Below, piece by piece: positions 8,645 to 17,328 of a stretch of 64,000 bases of DNA; position 1 is the first letter of the stretch; every line of letters starts with the position of its first letter. Position numbers and translations under genes: made by a program. The notes beneath the pieces were generated by a model, which worked only from the letters and a program-made list of their open reading frames with translations, did not search any database and was not told the origin of the DNA. This DNA is from a bacterium. Its GTDB lineage: Bacteria > Myxococcota_A > Polyangia > Nannocystales > Nannocystaceae. The stretch is from positions 62,001 to 126,000 of the forward strand of contig JANSYI010000020.1 in assembly GCA_024742475.1 (NCBI GenBank), in the 5' to 3' direction.

Positions 8645-10420
8645 TCAGCAGCCGTCGCCGGGGCCCGGGTTGAGCGGCGACAACGCCTCCGTCCCGCGCG
8701 CCGTCCCGTCGCTGATGTAGGGTTCGCACCCCTCCCCGGGCACGTTGCCGAAGAAGAGCACCCTGTCCGGCCCCACCGTGACGAAACGCGAGGGGTTGCC
8801 GCCGGGCGCACCGGGCGAGATGTCGACGAGCTGCACCGTGCCCTCCTCGGTGCCATCGGTCACCCACGCCTCGTTGCCCGCCACGCCGTCGTTGGCGGCG
8901 AAGACGGCCCAAGGATCGGCGTCGGGCGAGGGGTTGGCCGCATGGACGAACACGCCGTCGCCGAAGCCGTCGATCGGGCCTGGGTAGAGGTCGACGACCA
9001 TCTCGGTGCCCACCTCGGTGCCGTCGGTACGCCACAGCTCCCGCCCGGCCACGCCGTCGTCGGCCCGAAACACGGCGACGTCCCCCAAGGTGGTGAACCC
9101 TAGCGGCTCGGACCCCAGCACGGTCGGGTTGAGGTACCCCAGCGAGACCGTTCCCACCTCGGTGCCATCGGAGATGAACGGCTCGGCACCCTCGGCCGGG
9201 ACGTTGGCACCAAAGAGGACGCGCCCGCCCAACGCGCCCGAGAGCGTCGGGTTGGACGAGAGGACGCCGGGCTGAAGGTCGATGACCTGCTCGGTTCCGC
9301 CGGGCGTGCCGTCGGTCACCCACAGCTCGCGACCATCGGCCGTGTCGGCGGTGAAGTACACGAGGCCGTCGATGGCCCGCCCGAAGAACTCTGGGTTGGA
9401 GTCGCCGAGCGAGTTGAGGTCGCCCAGCAGAACCGTCCCGTCCTCGGTGCCATCGGTGACCCAGGGCTCTCGGTCACCCTCGCTCTGGGCGGCGAACACG
9501 AGGTAGTCGTCGGCGACCGCGGCACCCGTGACGACGGCGGCGCTGCTGGGGTCGGGGTCGAAGAACAGCTCCATGACGCCCCCAGGCTGCCCGTCGCTCA
9601 CCCACAGAGCCCCCTGAAACTGCACGTACAACAACCCGCCGAGCACGCCCGCGGCGACGAAGTTGGCGTCGAGCACGCCCGGTTCGAGTTCCTCGAGCAT
9701 CACCGTGTCTTCAGCGCTGCCATCGGTGCTCCACAGCTCGAAGCCGGTGGCGTTGGTGCGCGCGCGAAAGATGAGCCGCCCGCCGAGCCCCGCCACGAAC
9801 GCGGGATTCGAGCTCCCCGCGCCTTCGTTGAGGTCGCCGAGCGCCACGGTGCCCACATCGGAGCCGTCGCTGATCCACGGCTCGAGACCGCCTTGGGGCC
9901 CGCGGGCTTCGAAGAGCGCCAGGTTGCCGCAGCGGACGAGCACGTCGTCGACATCCCCGGCAACCTCGCCGTCTGCCCGATCGATCGAGCACTGCTGCAC
10001 CGAGGGCACATCGCTCGCCGTCACCGCGTAGGTCTCGCCTTCGAGCAGCGACGTCGCGAACGTGAACGGGCCGTCGGCGTCCAGCGTGATGTCGTCGCCG
10101 CCGTTGTTTTGCAGCGTGATGGAGCCGTTGAGCCCGGTGACGACGCCGCCCACGGAGAACCCCGGCTCACCGGAACTGCTCGAGCCGTCGACGCCGGTCA
10201 TCGAGGTCTCCGAGCCCGTGGCGGCGCTCGAGTCATCGGTGGTCGTGCCGACCGAGCCCGACATCGTTCCGGCCGAGGTCGGCCCCATCGTCATCATCTC
10301 GTCGCCGGTCGTGGTTCGGGCATCCTCGGTGTCGCCGCCGTCGGTATCCGTATCGGCAGCGGTCGAGTCTCCACACCCGACCAGCGCCGCGACCAGCACC
10401 CATTCCCAGCGTCTGTCCAT
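8645..10420 (-). CDS. ELWxxDGT-repeat surface lipoprotein
   Basis: The 591-residue lipoprotein (lipobox VGCG, Cys16) has a Thr/Ser/Asp-rich linker of about 80 residues, a small beta domain (VVTGLNGSITLQNNGGDDI), and then about nine tandem units of the type GRELWxTDGTxxGTxxVxDLxPG. These are the ELWxxDGT repeats, thought to build a beta-propeller. A cell-surface position is likely. The last unit ends at PGDGC, the C-terminus. The function is not known. The ATG at 10420 follows TACGAT by five bases, in the 18-base gap behind the stop of the upstream gene. Confidence 0.88.
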   Translation of the reverse strand: MDRRWEWVLVAALVGCGDSTAADTDTDGGDTEDARTTTGDEMMTMGPTSAGTMSGSVGTTTDDSSAATGSETSMTGVDGSSSSGEPGFSVGGVVTGLNGSITLQNNGGDDITLDADGPFTFATSLLEGETYAVTASDVPSVQQCSIDRADGEVAGDVDDVLVRCGNLALFEARGPQGGLEPWISDGSDVGTVALGDLNEGAGSSNPAFVAGLGGRLIFRARTNATGFELWSTDGSAEDTVMLEELEPGVLDANFVAAGVLGGLLYVQFQGALWVSDGQPGGVMELFFDPDPSSAAVVTGAAVADDYLVFAAQSEGDREPWVTDGTEDGTVLLGDLNSLGDSNPEFFGRAIDGLVYFTADTADGRELWVTDGTPGGTEQVIDLQPGVLSSNPTLSGALGGRVLFGANVPAEGAEPFISDGTEVGTVSLGYLNPTVLGSEPLGFTTLGDVAVFRADDGVAGRELWRTDGTEVGTEMVVDLYPGPIDGFGDGVFVHAANPSPDADPWAVFAANDGVAGNEAWVTDGTEEGTVQLVDISPGAPGGNPSRFVTVGPDRVLFFGNVPGEGCEPYISDGTARGTEALSPLNPGPGDGC

Positions 10421-10425
10421 GATGC

Positions 10426-10431
10426 ATCGTA
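10426..10431 (-). promoter_or_regulatory. TACGAT -10 box, leaderless-type promoter
   Basis: TACGAT ends five bases before the ATG at 10420, within an 18-base gap between two genes on the same strand. Confidence 0.4.
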
Positions 10432-10438
10432 ACAGCTC

Positions 10439-10969
10439 CTAGAGGTACGGCCCGACGAAGCGCCACAGCGCGAACAGTGCCGCGAGGATGCCGACGGCCA
10501 TCTGCCAGGGGTAGAGCTTCCACAGGTTGTGTTCCTCGTCGACATCGAGCGCGCTCCAGTCCGCGAGCGGCTCGACCGTGTCGGCGAGCGCCGAGTCGGA
10601 TCCGCGCACGGCGTCGAACAACGACCGTACGTAGTCGTGGACCCGCTTGGCTTCTCGATGGTTCACGCCCTCGGCGAATCCGGCGAGCGAGTCCGCGATG
10701 TCGGGAAAGGCGTGAAACGCCGATCCCCAGCGCCGCAGCTCTGGCCACCGCTGCGTCGGAGTTCCGCCGAGTGCGGAGGCGGCCCTACAGACCGAGCGAT
10801 GGGCGTCTGCGAGGTGCTCCGAAGACGCCTGGGTCTCGGCCGCGGTCTGCCGGTACCACTCGTCGGCGCCCGGTTCGAGATCGGCGACGACGGCCGCGAG
10901 AATGCGATCGGCGGTGCGAAGCTCCTCGAGTGCCCGTACACGATCCTCGAACGACGCCTTTGCACCCAT
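10439..10969 (-). CDS. Hypothetical C-terminally anchored membrane protein
   Basis: This 176-residue protein has no signal peptide and is mostly helical for about 145 residues, with charged heptad-like stretches, and ends in a single membrane segment (MAVGILAALFALWRFV) as the last 25 residues. It is therefore probably tail-anchored with its bulk in the cytoplasm. I do not recognise a family. The start at 10969 rather than the GTG at 10996 is chosen because TATCGT ends exactly six bases before this ATG and would be inside the longer version. It is divergent from the membrane protein at 11061, sharing a 91-base promoter region. Confidence 0.65.
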   Translation of the reverse strand: MGAKASFEDRVRALEELRTADRILAAVVADLEPGADEWYRQTAAETQASSEHLADAHRSVCRAASALGGTPTQRWPELRRWGSAFHAFPDIADSLAGFAEGVNHREAKRVHDYVRSLFDAVRGSDSALADTVEPLADWSALDVDEEHNLWKLYPWQMAVGILAALFALWRFVGPYL

Positions 10970-10975
10970 CGCACG

Positions 10976-10981
10976 ACGATA
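10976..10981 (-). promoter_or_regulatory. TATCGT -10 box, leaderless-type promoter
   Basis: TATCGT ends six bases before the ATG at 10969 and decides between two in-frame starts. Confidence 0.45.
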
Positions 10982-11049
10982 ACGCACGCATGGCACGGGT
11001 ACCTCACCCGAGGCGCGGATCGGGACTCCCCGAGGCCAGCTCGCAGCGG

Positions 11050-11055
11050 TAGTCT
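11050..11055 (+). promoter_or_regulatory. TAGTCT -10 box, leaderless-type promoter
   Basis: TAGTCT ends five bases before the first of two tandem GTG codons at 11061; it would be eight bases from the second. Confidence 0.4.
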
Positions 11056-11060
11056 CGGCA

Positions 11061-12008
11061 GTGGTGCAGCCTCAGCAGTTCAACTTCAAGTACATGGTCA
11101 TCGGCGTGTCGGCGCTCATCGACGGCAGCGGCGGCGTGCAGGTGACCATGGGCCTGCGAAAGCTGAACACCACGCTGCAGCAGATCAAGTACATCTACGT
11201 GATTCGCCACGGCGACCAGGCCGAAGAGGTGATGATCTGCCACGAGACGTCCCCGGGAAAGACCAAGATCTACCGGGCCAACGCAAACCTCGGCGATTCA
11301 GAGTTCAAGCGGTTCGTCGAGACGCTTGCGCACCATCGGCCAGACGCGGACCTTCGCCGCTACGATCCCAAGACCGCCCACAACATGATGGGCGCCACCA
11401 ACATCTCGGCCATCGTGCCGGTGGTGATGACCACCCTCTTCACCCTGGGTGCGTTCGTGTTTGCGCTGCCGTGGTTCATTCACGGGGTCGACAGCGGCCA
11501 CGCCGAGGTCGAGGTGGCGCAGCTCGCCGACGCGGACTACAGCCCCGACAGCCGCAACGTCACCGTCAAGAACGGCCAGTTCCTCATCGACGCGGCGCTG
11601 CAGATCGAGACCACCTCCGACAGTGGCACCACGATCGAGTGGGCCATCCCGCTCGTGCCCCCCGACTGGGAGACGGGCGACCCTGTGCACGTGGTCCTCA
11701 AGACCCACGAGCTCTCGGCGCAAGAAGCCGCCGCCCTCGATCCACAGGCGGGCATCGACGGCGTCTTGCGCACGGTCCTGTGGGAGGGCCTGCCTTCGGA
11801 CGAAGCGGACTACCTGCGCGACAACAACGGCCTCGACCTCGCCGACGACGCCGTAGAGATCGAATACCAGGCCGACACCAAGCTCGAGTTCTACCTCGGC
11901 ATCGGCATCGTGGCGTTCATCGGCATCTTGATGACCATCATCTCGGTCGTCGTCGCGCGCAAGCAGAAGCAAGAGCAGGCGGCGGCATCGGCCAGCGCGG
12001 GCCAGTAG
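11061..12008 (+). CDS. Hypothetical membrane protein with two transmembrane segments
   Basis: The 315-residue protein opens with a soluble domain of about 110 residues (YMVIGVSALIDGSGGVQVTMGL, then IYVIRHGDQAEEVMICHETSPG) that reads as alternating beta strands. A membrane segment follows near residues 115-138 (IVPVVMTTLFTLGAFVFALPWF), then an extracytoplasmic beta-rich domain of about 140 residues and a second membrane segment near 280-300, closing with a short basic tail (ARKQKQEQ). Both ends are probably cytoplasmic. No family is recognised. It is divergent from the tail-anchored protein at 10969 and converges on the DUF1552 gene. Either of the tandem GTG codons at 11061 or 11064 could be used. 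Confidence 0.75.
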   Translation: MVQPQQFNFKYMVIGVSALIDGSGGVQVTMGLRKLNTTLQQIKYIYVIRHGDQAEEVMICHETSPGKTKIYRANANLGDSEFKRFVETLAHHRPDADLRRYDPKTAHNMMGATNISAIVPVVMTTLFTLGAFVFALPWFIHGVDSGHAEVEVAQLADADYSPDSRNVTVKNGQFLIDAALQIETTSDSGTTIEWAIPLVPPDWETGDPVHVVLKTHELSAQEAAALDPQAGIDGVLRTVLWEGLPSDEADYLRDNNGLDLADDAVEIEYQADTKLEFYLGIGIVAFIGILMTIISVVVARKQKQEQAAASASAGQ

Positions 12009-12036
12009 GCGAGCGCCGGAACGGTGCCTCTCCGCC

Positions 12037-13425
12037 TCAGGCCATGATGTTGGTCAGCGGGGTCGTCGACATCATCTGCCCCGCGCCAATGCTGGGAATC
12101 GACGGGTCGAACGCCCGCGCGAGCGTGAGCAAGACGTCGGTGGTATTGCCATCGGCCGTCTGGTCGTCGTTGGGGTTCTGCTGCGGGACGGCCTGGTAGT
12201 GCACGCCGGGGTAGCGCAGGTGGTTGCGTCCGTGGCCGCCGATGATGATGGGCTGGCGTTGCCAGCTGTGGGACCAGCCCTGTGAGAGCTCACTGCTGGC
12301 GAAGATGAGCGTGGAGTCGAGCAGACTCTCGCCCATGGCATCTTGGGTATCGCGCAGGGTGACCATCAGCTGCGCGATGCAGCTCATGATGAACTGGATG
12401 TTCTGGTTGTAGCCCTCGTCGTCGGAGTGGCTGTGCCCGTGGTGCGTGCTCGAAGACACCGCCACGTCGCCGAAGACCGACTCGCTGGCCACGCTGCAGA
12501 ACAGGTTGGATGCCACGCGGGTGATGTCGCACGTGAACGCGTAGGCGATCAGCTCGGACATCACGCGGTTGATCTCGAACAGGTTCTCCTCGCCGTTGTC
12601 TTCGACGTTCTCGTCGAGCGGCTCGGTGGGGAACTCGCAGATCGGCGCGAGCGCGCTGATCTTGGTCTCGAGCTCGCTGATGCTCTGCAGGTGCGCCTCC
12701 ATGCGCTGCTTGTCCTGCTGCCCCAGCCGCTGGTTCAAGGCGTCGATGTCGGCCTTGGCAGCGTCGAGCACCGACAGCCGCAGCTCTCGGTCGTCCTTGG
12801 GCGCCTCGAACTCACCAAACAAGCTCTGCCACACTGCGCGGGGGTTTTGCTGCGGGAACAACGCCGTGACCGCGCCGGGCTCGCCTCGGGCCGACGCCGC
12901 CTTGGCCGCGGTCCCGTTGTCGACCGGGCTGTCGAACTTGGTGACGCCGACCTGCATCGAGCGCACGGGCGTGGGCGTCTGGTCGGCGATGATGCCGGCG
13001 ATGACCTGGTCGATGGTCGGTCCGCCCCAGTCCGAGGCAAACCCGCCCGCGTTGGAGGGCACGTAGTCGTAGCCGGACATCACCGTGATGCCTTCGTGGT
13101 GGGTGATCGGCTGCGACTCGGTCCGATTGCGCATCCCCGTGCAGACGGTGACGAAGTCCTTCACGCCCGCGTCGGCGAAGGGCTGCAGCTGCACGCTGGG
13201 CGTCCAGTCCGGCCCCGTGTTGCTGGGCTCGAAGTTGCGCAGCTGGACCCCGTTGCCGAAGAAGAACGAGATGAACCGCTTGGGCAGGTCCCCCCCGGCG
13301 GCGGCCGTGCGGCTGCGACCCATCATCGCCTCGAGCGGGGGGAGGCCGATGGCGACGGCGCTGCCTCCAATGAGACCGCGAAGCAGGTGACGACGGCTGA
13401 GCTTGAACTTGTCGAGAACGTGCAT
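12037..13425 (-). CDS. DUF1552-family protein with Tat-type signal
   Basis: The 462-residue protein begins with SRRHLLRG, a twin-arginine signal, followed by a hydrophobic segment ending near PPLEAM. It matches the layout of DUF1552 proteins: RFISFFFGNGVQ near the start, HHEGITVMSGYD, GGPTIDQVIAG, and the C-terminal STHHGHSHSDDE and IIGGHGRNHL segments, where the many His and Asp residues suggest a metal site related to the alkaline-phosphatase/DUF1501 fold. These proteins are nearly always encoded beside DUF1592 proteins, as here: the stop of the DUF1592 gene is eight bases upstream of this ATG. Export in folded form to the periplasm is likely. The substrate is unknown. Confidence 0.9.
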   Translation of the reverse strand: MHVLDKFKLSRRHLLRGLIGGSAVAIGLPPLEAMMGRSRTAAAGGDLPKRFISFFFGNGVQLRNFEPSNTGPDWTPSVQLQPFADAGVKDFVTVCTGMRNRTESQPITHHEGITVMSGYDYVPSNAGGFASDWGGPTIDQVIAGIIADQTPTPVRSMQVGVTKFDSPVDNGTAAKAASARGEPGAVTALFPQQNPRAVWQSLFGEFEAPKDDRELRLSVLDAAKADIDALNQRLGQQDKQRMEAHLQSISELETKISALAPICEFPTEPLDENVEDNGEENLFEINRVMSELIAYAFTCDITRVASNLFCSVASESVFGDVAVSSSTHHGHSHSDDEGYNQNIQFIMSCIAQLMVTLRDTQDAMGESLLDSTLIFASSELSQGWSHSWQRQPIIIGGHGRNHLRYPGVHYQAVPQQNPNDDQTADGNTTDVLLTLARAFDPSIPSIGAGQMMSTTPLTNIMA

Positions 13426-13433
13426 CGTAGGTC

Positions 13434-15200
13434 CTACTTGGCTTGGTCGACCTGCCGGAAGACCGGGCTGGAGGTGAGCTCGACGAGCATTCGCTTCATG
13501 CGAACCCCTTCGGCGTTGAAGGTCTCGGTGACGGCGGCGAGGCCGGGTTCTTGGCCTTCTTCGGGCACGAAGCCGAGCGACTGCGTGAAGACGTTCTCCA
13601 CCAAACAGCCGGGGAGACGCGGGTCCGAGGCGATGAGGGCCGCGAGCTCCCCCGCGCCGTCGAAGGCTCCGATGCCTGCCACGTCGCCCGTGGCGTCGAT
13701 CGGCTGGCCGTTGTCCAGCGTCCGGAACGCGCCGGTGGGGTCGTAGTTCTCGAACGCGAAGCCGATGGGGTCCATGAGCGCGTGACACGACGCGCAGCCA
13801 GGGTCGGACATGTGCTGGTCGAGTGTCTCCCGGAGCGTCTGCCCCTCCTGCGGGATGATCGGCTCGGGGTTGACCCGCGGCGGTGGCAGCGGGATCTCGT
13901 TGCAGAGCAGCTTCTCCATCACGAAGAGCCCGCGGCGCGTCGGGGAGTTGACGTTGGTGTGGCTCATCATCGCCAGCCACGACGCGTGCGTGAGCACCCC
14001 TGCGCGCTGCTGGTTGTCGGGCAGGCTGACGCGTTGCCAGCCTCCCGGGGCGTCCACGCCGTAGAGCGCGGCGAGGTCGTCGTTGATGAAGGTGGTGTCA
14101 CTGTCGAAGAGCGTGAGCACGCTGTCGTCCTCCTCGAAGACGACGTTGTCGACCAGACGCATGGTCTCCTCGAGCATGGCGGCCTTGAGGTCCTCGCCGA
14201 AGCCCGGGAAGAGCTCGGGGTCCTTGCTCTTGCTGGGCAGGTTCCGGACGGTCAGGTACTCGCCGTAGAAGCGCTCGACGGCCGCGACGGCGCGCGGTTG
14301 GTCCAGCAAGGTCTCGGCCAACGCGCGCACCCCTTCGTCCGACTCGAGCTCACCGTCGGCGGCGAGGTCGAGGGTGGCGCGGTCTGGCGTGCGACCAGTG
14401 AGGAAGAACGACAGCCGCGTCGCGACCTCGTAGCCGTCGAGCTCGAGGTAGTCGCCCTCACCCGGCTCGCCGATCTCGACGATGTAGAGGAAGTGGGGCG
14501 ATTGCAGCAGCGCCGTGATCAGGTATTGCACGCCGGTGATGAACTCGCCTTCGTCCCACTCCTGCGCCATCTCGGCGATGTTGGTGAGGCGGGTGAGTTC
14601 GGCGTTGTTCAGCGGACGGCGCCACGCCAGGCGGCCGAGGTTGCGGGCGACGTCGTCGTAGCAGTCGGCGTCGAACGGACCGTCGACCACGCACGGGACG
14701 TGGCCTGCCAGCGTGCTCAGGTCACCGACCGCGGCTTCAGCGATGGCAGTCGAGGACGACTCGTAGAACTCGACGTCGGCCGGTGCCGGGGCCGAGACCA
14801 GCGTGCCCATCGCGTCGTAGTTGCCGATGTTGGGGTCGCCCGGCGGCGCGGCAGCCTCGGCCGCAGCGTCGCCCAGGAGCAACCGGACCGACTCGACATA
14901 TTGATGGGCGAGCAAACGACGGACGCCACCGGGCGGCGGCACGAGCTCGGGTTCGGGCGGCTCGCCCGTCGAACCCGAGGACTCGTCGTCCCCGACGCTG
15001 GTCCCAGTCGACGACCCGCTGGGCATCGGTCCGTCGGTCTCAGCGCCCTCGGTCTCCGTGCCCTCGGTGCCACTGGAGGCGTCGCTGGCCACCGGGTCGC
15101 CGCAGGCGGTGAGGCTCGCGCCCAGGATCGCCCCACACGCGACGCGCCACAGCGCCGACCGGCCGGCACACTCTCCGGGTCCGTCTTTCCCATCCACCAT
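13434..15200 (-). CDS. DUF1592 family lipoprotein with DUF1587/1595/1592/1588/1585 domains and a c-type heme motif
   Basis: The 588-residue lipoprotein (lipobox LTAC near residue 33) carries a Thr/Glu/Ser-rich linker and then the standard domain series: DUF1587 (VRRLLAHQYVESVRLLLG), DUF1595 (RLAWRRPLNNAELTRL), DUF1592 (LDGYEVATRLSFFLTGRTPD), DUF1588 (GVLTHASWLAMMSHTN, SPTRRGLFVMEKLLC) and DUF1585 at the C-terminus (LGFVPEEGQEPGL). CASCH, followed by ALMDPIGFAFENYD, is a c-type heme-binding motif. Proteins of this type with DUF1552 partners are thought to form a periplasmic or surface electron-transfer or oxidoreductase pair, but no reaction has been shown as far as I know. The ATG is preceded five bases upstream by CATACT. 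It is the first gene of a two-gene operon with the DUF1552 gene. Confidence 0.9.
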   Translation of the reverse strand: MVDGKDGPGECAGRSALWRVACGAILGASLTACGDPVASDASSGTEGTETEGAETDGPMPSGSSTGTSVGDDESSGSTGEPPEPELVPPPGGVRRLLAHQYVESVRLLLGDAAAEAAAPPGDPNIGNYDAMGTLVSAPAPADVEFYESSSTAIAEAAVGDLSTLAGHVPCVVDGPFDADCYDDVARNLGRLAWRRPLNNAELTRLTNIAEMAQEWDEGEFITGVQYLITALLQSPHFLYIVEIGEPGEGDYLELDGYEVATRLSFFLTGRTPDRATLDLAADGELESDEGVRALAETLLDQPRAVAAVERFYGEYLTVRNLPSKSKDPELFPGFGEDLKAAMLEETMRLVDNVVFEEDDSVLTLFDSDTTFINDDLAALYGVDAPGGWQRVSLPDNQQRAGVLTHASWLAMMSHTNVNSPTRRGLFVMEKLLCNEIPLPPPRVNPEPIIPQEGQTLRETLDQHMSDPGCASCHALMDPIGFAFENYDPTGAFRTLDNGQPIDATGDVAGIGAFDGAGELAALIASDPRLPGCLVENVFTQSLGFVPEEGQEPGLAAVTETFNAEGVRMKRMLVELTSSPVFRQVDQAK

Positions 15201-15258
15201 GCTCGAGTATGCATGGATCTGGCGTGCGAATCCTTCGACCCTGGGCGCGGAGTTTCGC

Positions 15259-15277
15259 CAACGAACGAAATTCGTTG
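15259..15277. repeat. Perfect 7-bp inverted repeat between rsgA and the DUF1592 gene
   Basis: Arms CAACGAA and TTCGTTG are separated by five bases. The element lies two bases beyond the rsgA stop and about 60 bases upstream of the DUF1592 start. It is AT-rich relative to its surroundings. It could be a weak terminator stem for rsgA or an operator for the downstream operon; no T-run follows it on the minus strand. Confidence 0.45.
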
Positions 15278-15279
15278 TA

Positions 15280-16338
15280 TTAGCGACGACCCGAGCGTGA
15301 GCCCGGACGACGCCCCAGCCGCTGGGATCGGGCGTCGGATCTGCGCCGCTGTGCCTCGACCTCGGCCGAGGTCGCCTCGACCTCCTCGCGCAGCGCCAGG
15401 TAGCTCTCGAACCGGGCCGAGTCCAACTCGCCCTGCGCGAGCGCTTGACGGACGGCGCAGCTGGGTTCTGCGCCGTGTCGACAGTCGTTGAACCGACACG
15501 CACCGGCCAGGTGCTCGATATCCGGAAATGCACCCTCGAGTGCGGAAGTGTCGGCCCACAGCGCCAGCTCACGCATGCCCGGCGTGTCGATCACCAGCGC
15601 CCCGCCCTGCAGAACGAACAGCTCGCGGTGGGTCGTGGTGTGCTGCCCTCGGCCGTCACGCGCCCGCACCTCGCGAGTCTCCTGTCGTTGCTCGCCCGCC
15701 CAGTGGTTGAGCAGCGTCGACTTCCCTACACCCGACGAGCCCACCAGCGCTGCCGTGGTGCCCTCGCCTAGATACTGCTCGGCGGCGTCCGGCTCGACGC
15801 GGTCGATCACGTCGATGAGGTGGACGGGCGCCTCGCCCGCGACCGCTTCGGAGTCGGCGCGCACCCGCGCTCGCTGCCCTTCACTCAGCGCTCCGGCCTT
15901 GGTCAGCATGACGACCGGGCGTGCCTTGCTGTGCGCGACGGCGGCGAGGTAGCGCTCTATGCGGCGCGGATTGAAGTCGCCATCGAGGCCGCTGACCACG
16001 AACACGACGTCGACATTGGCCGCGACGACCTGCCGCTGCGTACGTCGCCCGGCCGCCCGGCGCTCGAAGAGCGTGCGCCGGGGAAGGATGTCGCGCACCT
16101 TGGCGGTGGGCGGACCGGGCTGGAACACCGCCCAGTCTCCCACGGCCGGGCGATCCTCGGGCGCCTTGAGGCGGGTGGGCAGCTGGGCGAGCACGGGCTC
16201 CCCGGCTCCCCAAAGCGTGACGACCGACGTCTCCATGCGAGCCACCCTTCCGACGGCCGCACCGGCGTACTTCGACGACGCGAGCCAGTCGGCCCACGCG
16301 GCGTCCCAGCCGAGAGCTTGGAGATTGGGCGTGCTCAC
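15280..16338 (-). CDS. rsgA: Ribosome small-subunit-dependent GTPase RsgA
   Basis: The 352-residue protein has the circularly permuted GTPase layout of RsgA (YjeQ): an N-terminal OB fold (VVTLWGAGEPVLAQLPTR), then the G4-like motif in VVMLTKAG, G1 in GSSGVGKSTLLNH, G3 in DTPGMRELALW, and a C-terminal zinc knuckle of the form CRFNDCRHGAEPSC. It binds the 30S subunit and hydrolyses GTP during the last steps of subunit maturation. The start is a GTG at 16338, nine bases after TAAGGT on the minus strand. It is divergent from the thioredoxin gene with 65 bases between the starts. A basic Arg/Ser-rich tail of about 25 residues extends beyond the zinc domain, as in several members. Confidence 0.95.
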   Translation of the reverse strand: MSTPNLQALGWDAAWADWLASSKYAGAAVGRVARMETSVVTLWGAGEPVLAQLPTRLKAPEDRPAVGDWAVFQPGPPTAKVRDILPRRTLFERRAAGRRTQRQVVAANVDVVFVVSGLDGDFNPRRIERYLAAVAHSKARPVVMLTKAGALSEGQRARVRADSEAVAGEAPVHLIDVIDRVEPDAAEQYLGEGTTAALVGSSGVGKSTLLNHWAGEQRQETREVRARDGRGQHTTTHRELFVLQGGALVIDTPGMRELALWADTSALEGAFPDIEHLAGACRFNDCRHGAEPSCAVRQALAQGELDSARFESYLALREEVEATSAEVEAQRRRSDARSQRLGRRPGSRSGRR

Positions 16339-16391
16339 GCTGGGCGGACCTTAGCAGGTCGGCATTCGCTTGGCAGGGCCGGGCACCTTGC

Positions 16392-16397
16392 TACGGT
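16392..16397 (+). promoter_or_regulatory. TACGGT -10 box, leaderless-type promoter
   Basis: TACGGT ends six bases before the ATG at 16404. The divergent rsgA start has TAAGGT nine bases upstream on the other strand, in the same 65-base gap. Confidence 0.5.
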
Positions 16398-16403
16398 GCG
16401 GGC

Positions 16404-17255
16404 ATGCCGGCCGAGATCCTCGACATCTCCACCGAGTCCTTCGACCGCGACGTGCTCGAGCGCAGCCACGAGACGCCCGTGCTCGTGGACTTCTGGGCGC
16501 CGTGGTGTGGCCCCTGCCGGATGCTGACGCCCGTGCTCGAGGAGGTCGCCCACGCGATGGACGGCGCCTTCGTTCTGGCCAAGGCCAACACCGAAGCGCA
16601 TCCAGGGCTCGGCCAGCGGTTCTCGGTCCGCAGCATCCCCGCCGTGAAGCTGTTCGTGGGCGGACGTGTCGTCGGCGAGTTCATGGGTGCCCTTCCAGGA
16701 AGCCAAGTGCGGCGGTTCTTGGACACCCACCTCCCCAGCGCTGCCGACGACCTCGTCCGCGAAGCGGAGAGCCTCGCCGCCACCGACCCCGCAAAGGCGC
16801 GAGGACTCCTGCGCCAGGCGGTCGACGAGCGCCCCCAGCACGCCCGCGCGCACTGGATGCTCGCCAACCTCGCCTTCGACAACGCCGAGCGTGCCATCGC
16901 CGAACACCACGTCGAGTCCATCCCCGACGACGACCCGCTCCGGGCCAAGGGTGAGGCGCTACTCGGGGCGCTGCCGTTCTGGGATGAGCGCGAGGCCCAT
17001 GGCGACACCGCCGCGCTCGAGGCCAAGCACGAGGCCAACCCCGACGACCTCGACCTCCGCTACGCGCTGGGCGTCTCGCTCGCGCTCGACCGCGCGTGGG
17101 AGCGCTCGCTCGAGACGTTGCTGAGCGTGGTCAAGGCCAACAACCGACACCGTGATGGGGCCGCCCGCAAGGCGATGGTCGTGATCTTCGACCTGCTGGG
17201 CCGGCAGCACGAGCTCAGCGATCGCTACGTTCGCCAGCTGCAGATCTGGGCCTGA
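16404..17255 (+). CDS. Thioredoxin-TPR chaperone-like protein (CnoX/YbbN type)
   Basis: The 283-residue protein has an N-terminal thioredoxin domain with the active-site motif WAPWCGPC (about residues 31-38) and the cis-Pro segment SIPAVKLFVGG. A helical TPR-like region of about 160 residues follows (VREAESLAATDPAKARGLLRQAVDERPQHARAHWMLANL). This is the architecture of CnoX (YbbN), a holdase that protects proteins during oxidative stress and hands them to GroEL and DnaK. Here both active-site cysteines are present, unlike Escherichia coli CnoX, which has SxxC, so redox activity is expected. The protein should be cytoplasmic as there is no signal peptide. Confidence 0.88.
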   Translation: MPAEILDISTESFDRDVLERSHETPVLVDFWAPWCGPCRMLTPVLEEVAHAMDGAFVLAKANTEAHPGLGQRFSVRSIPAVKLFVGGRVVGEFMGALPGSQVRRFLDTHLPSAADDLVREAESLAATDPAKARGLLRQAVDERPQHARAHWMLANLAFDNAERAIAEHHVESIPDDDPLRAKGEALLGALPFWDEREAHGDTAALEAKHEANPDDLDLRYALGVSLALDRAWERSLETLLSVVKANNRHRDGAARKAMVVIFDLLGRQHELSDRYVRQLQIWA

Positions 17256-17328
17256 CGATGGCCATACCGTGACGCGACGGTGACCGTTTCAGGGCACCGA
17301 ACCGCTCCGCTCGCGCGTGACGAGGTGC

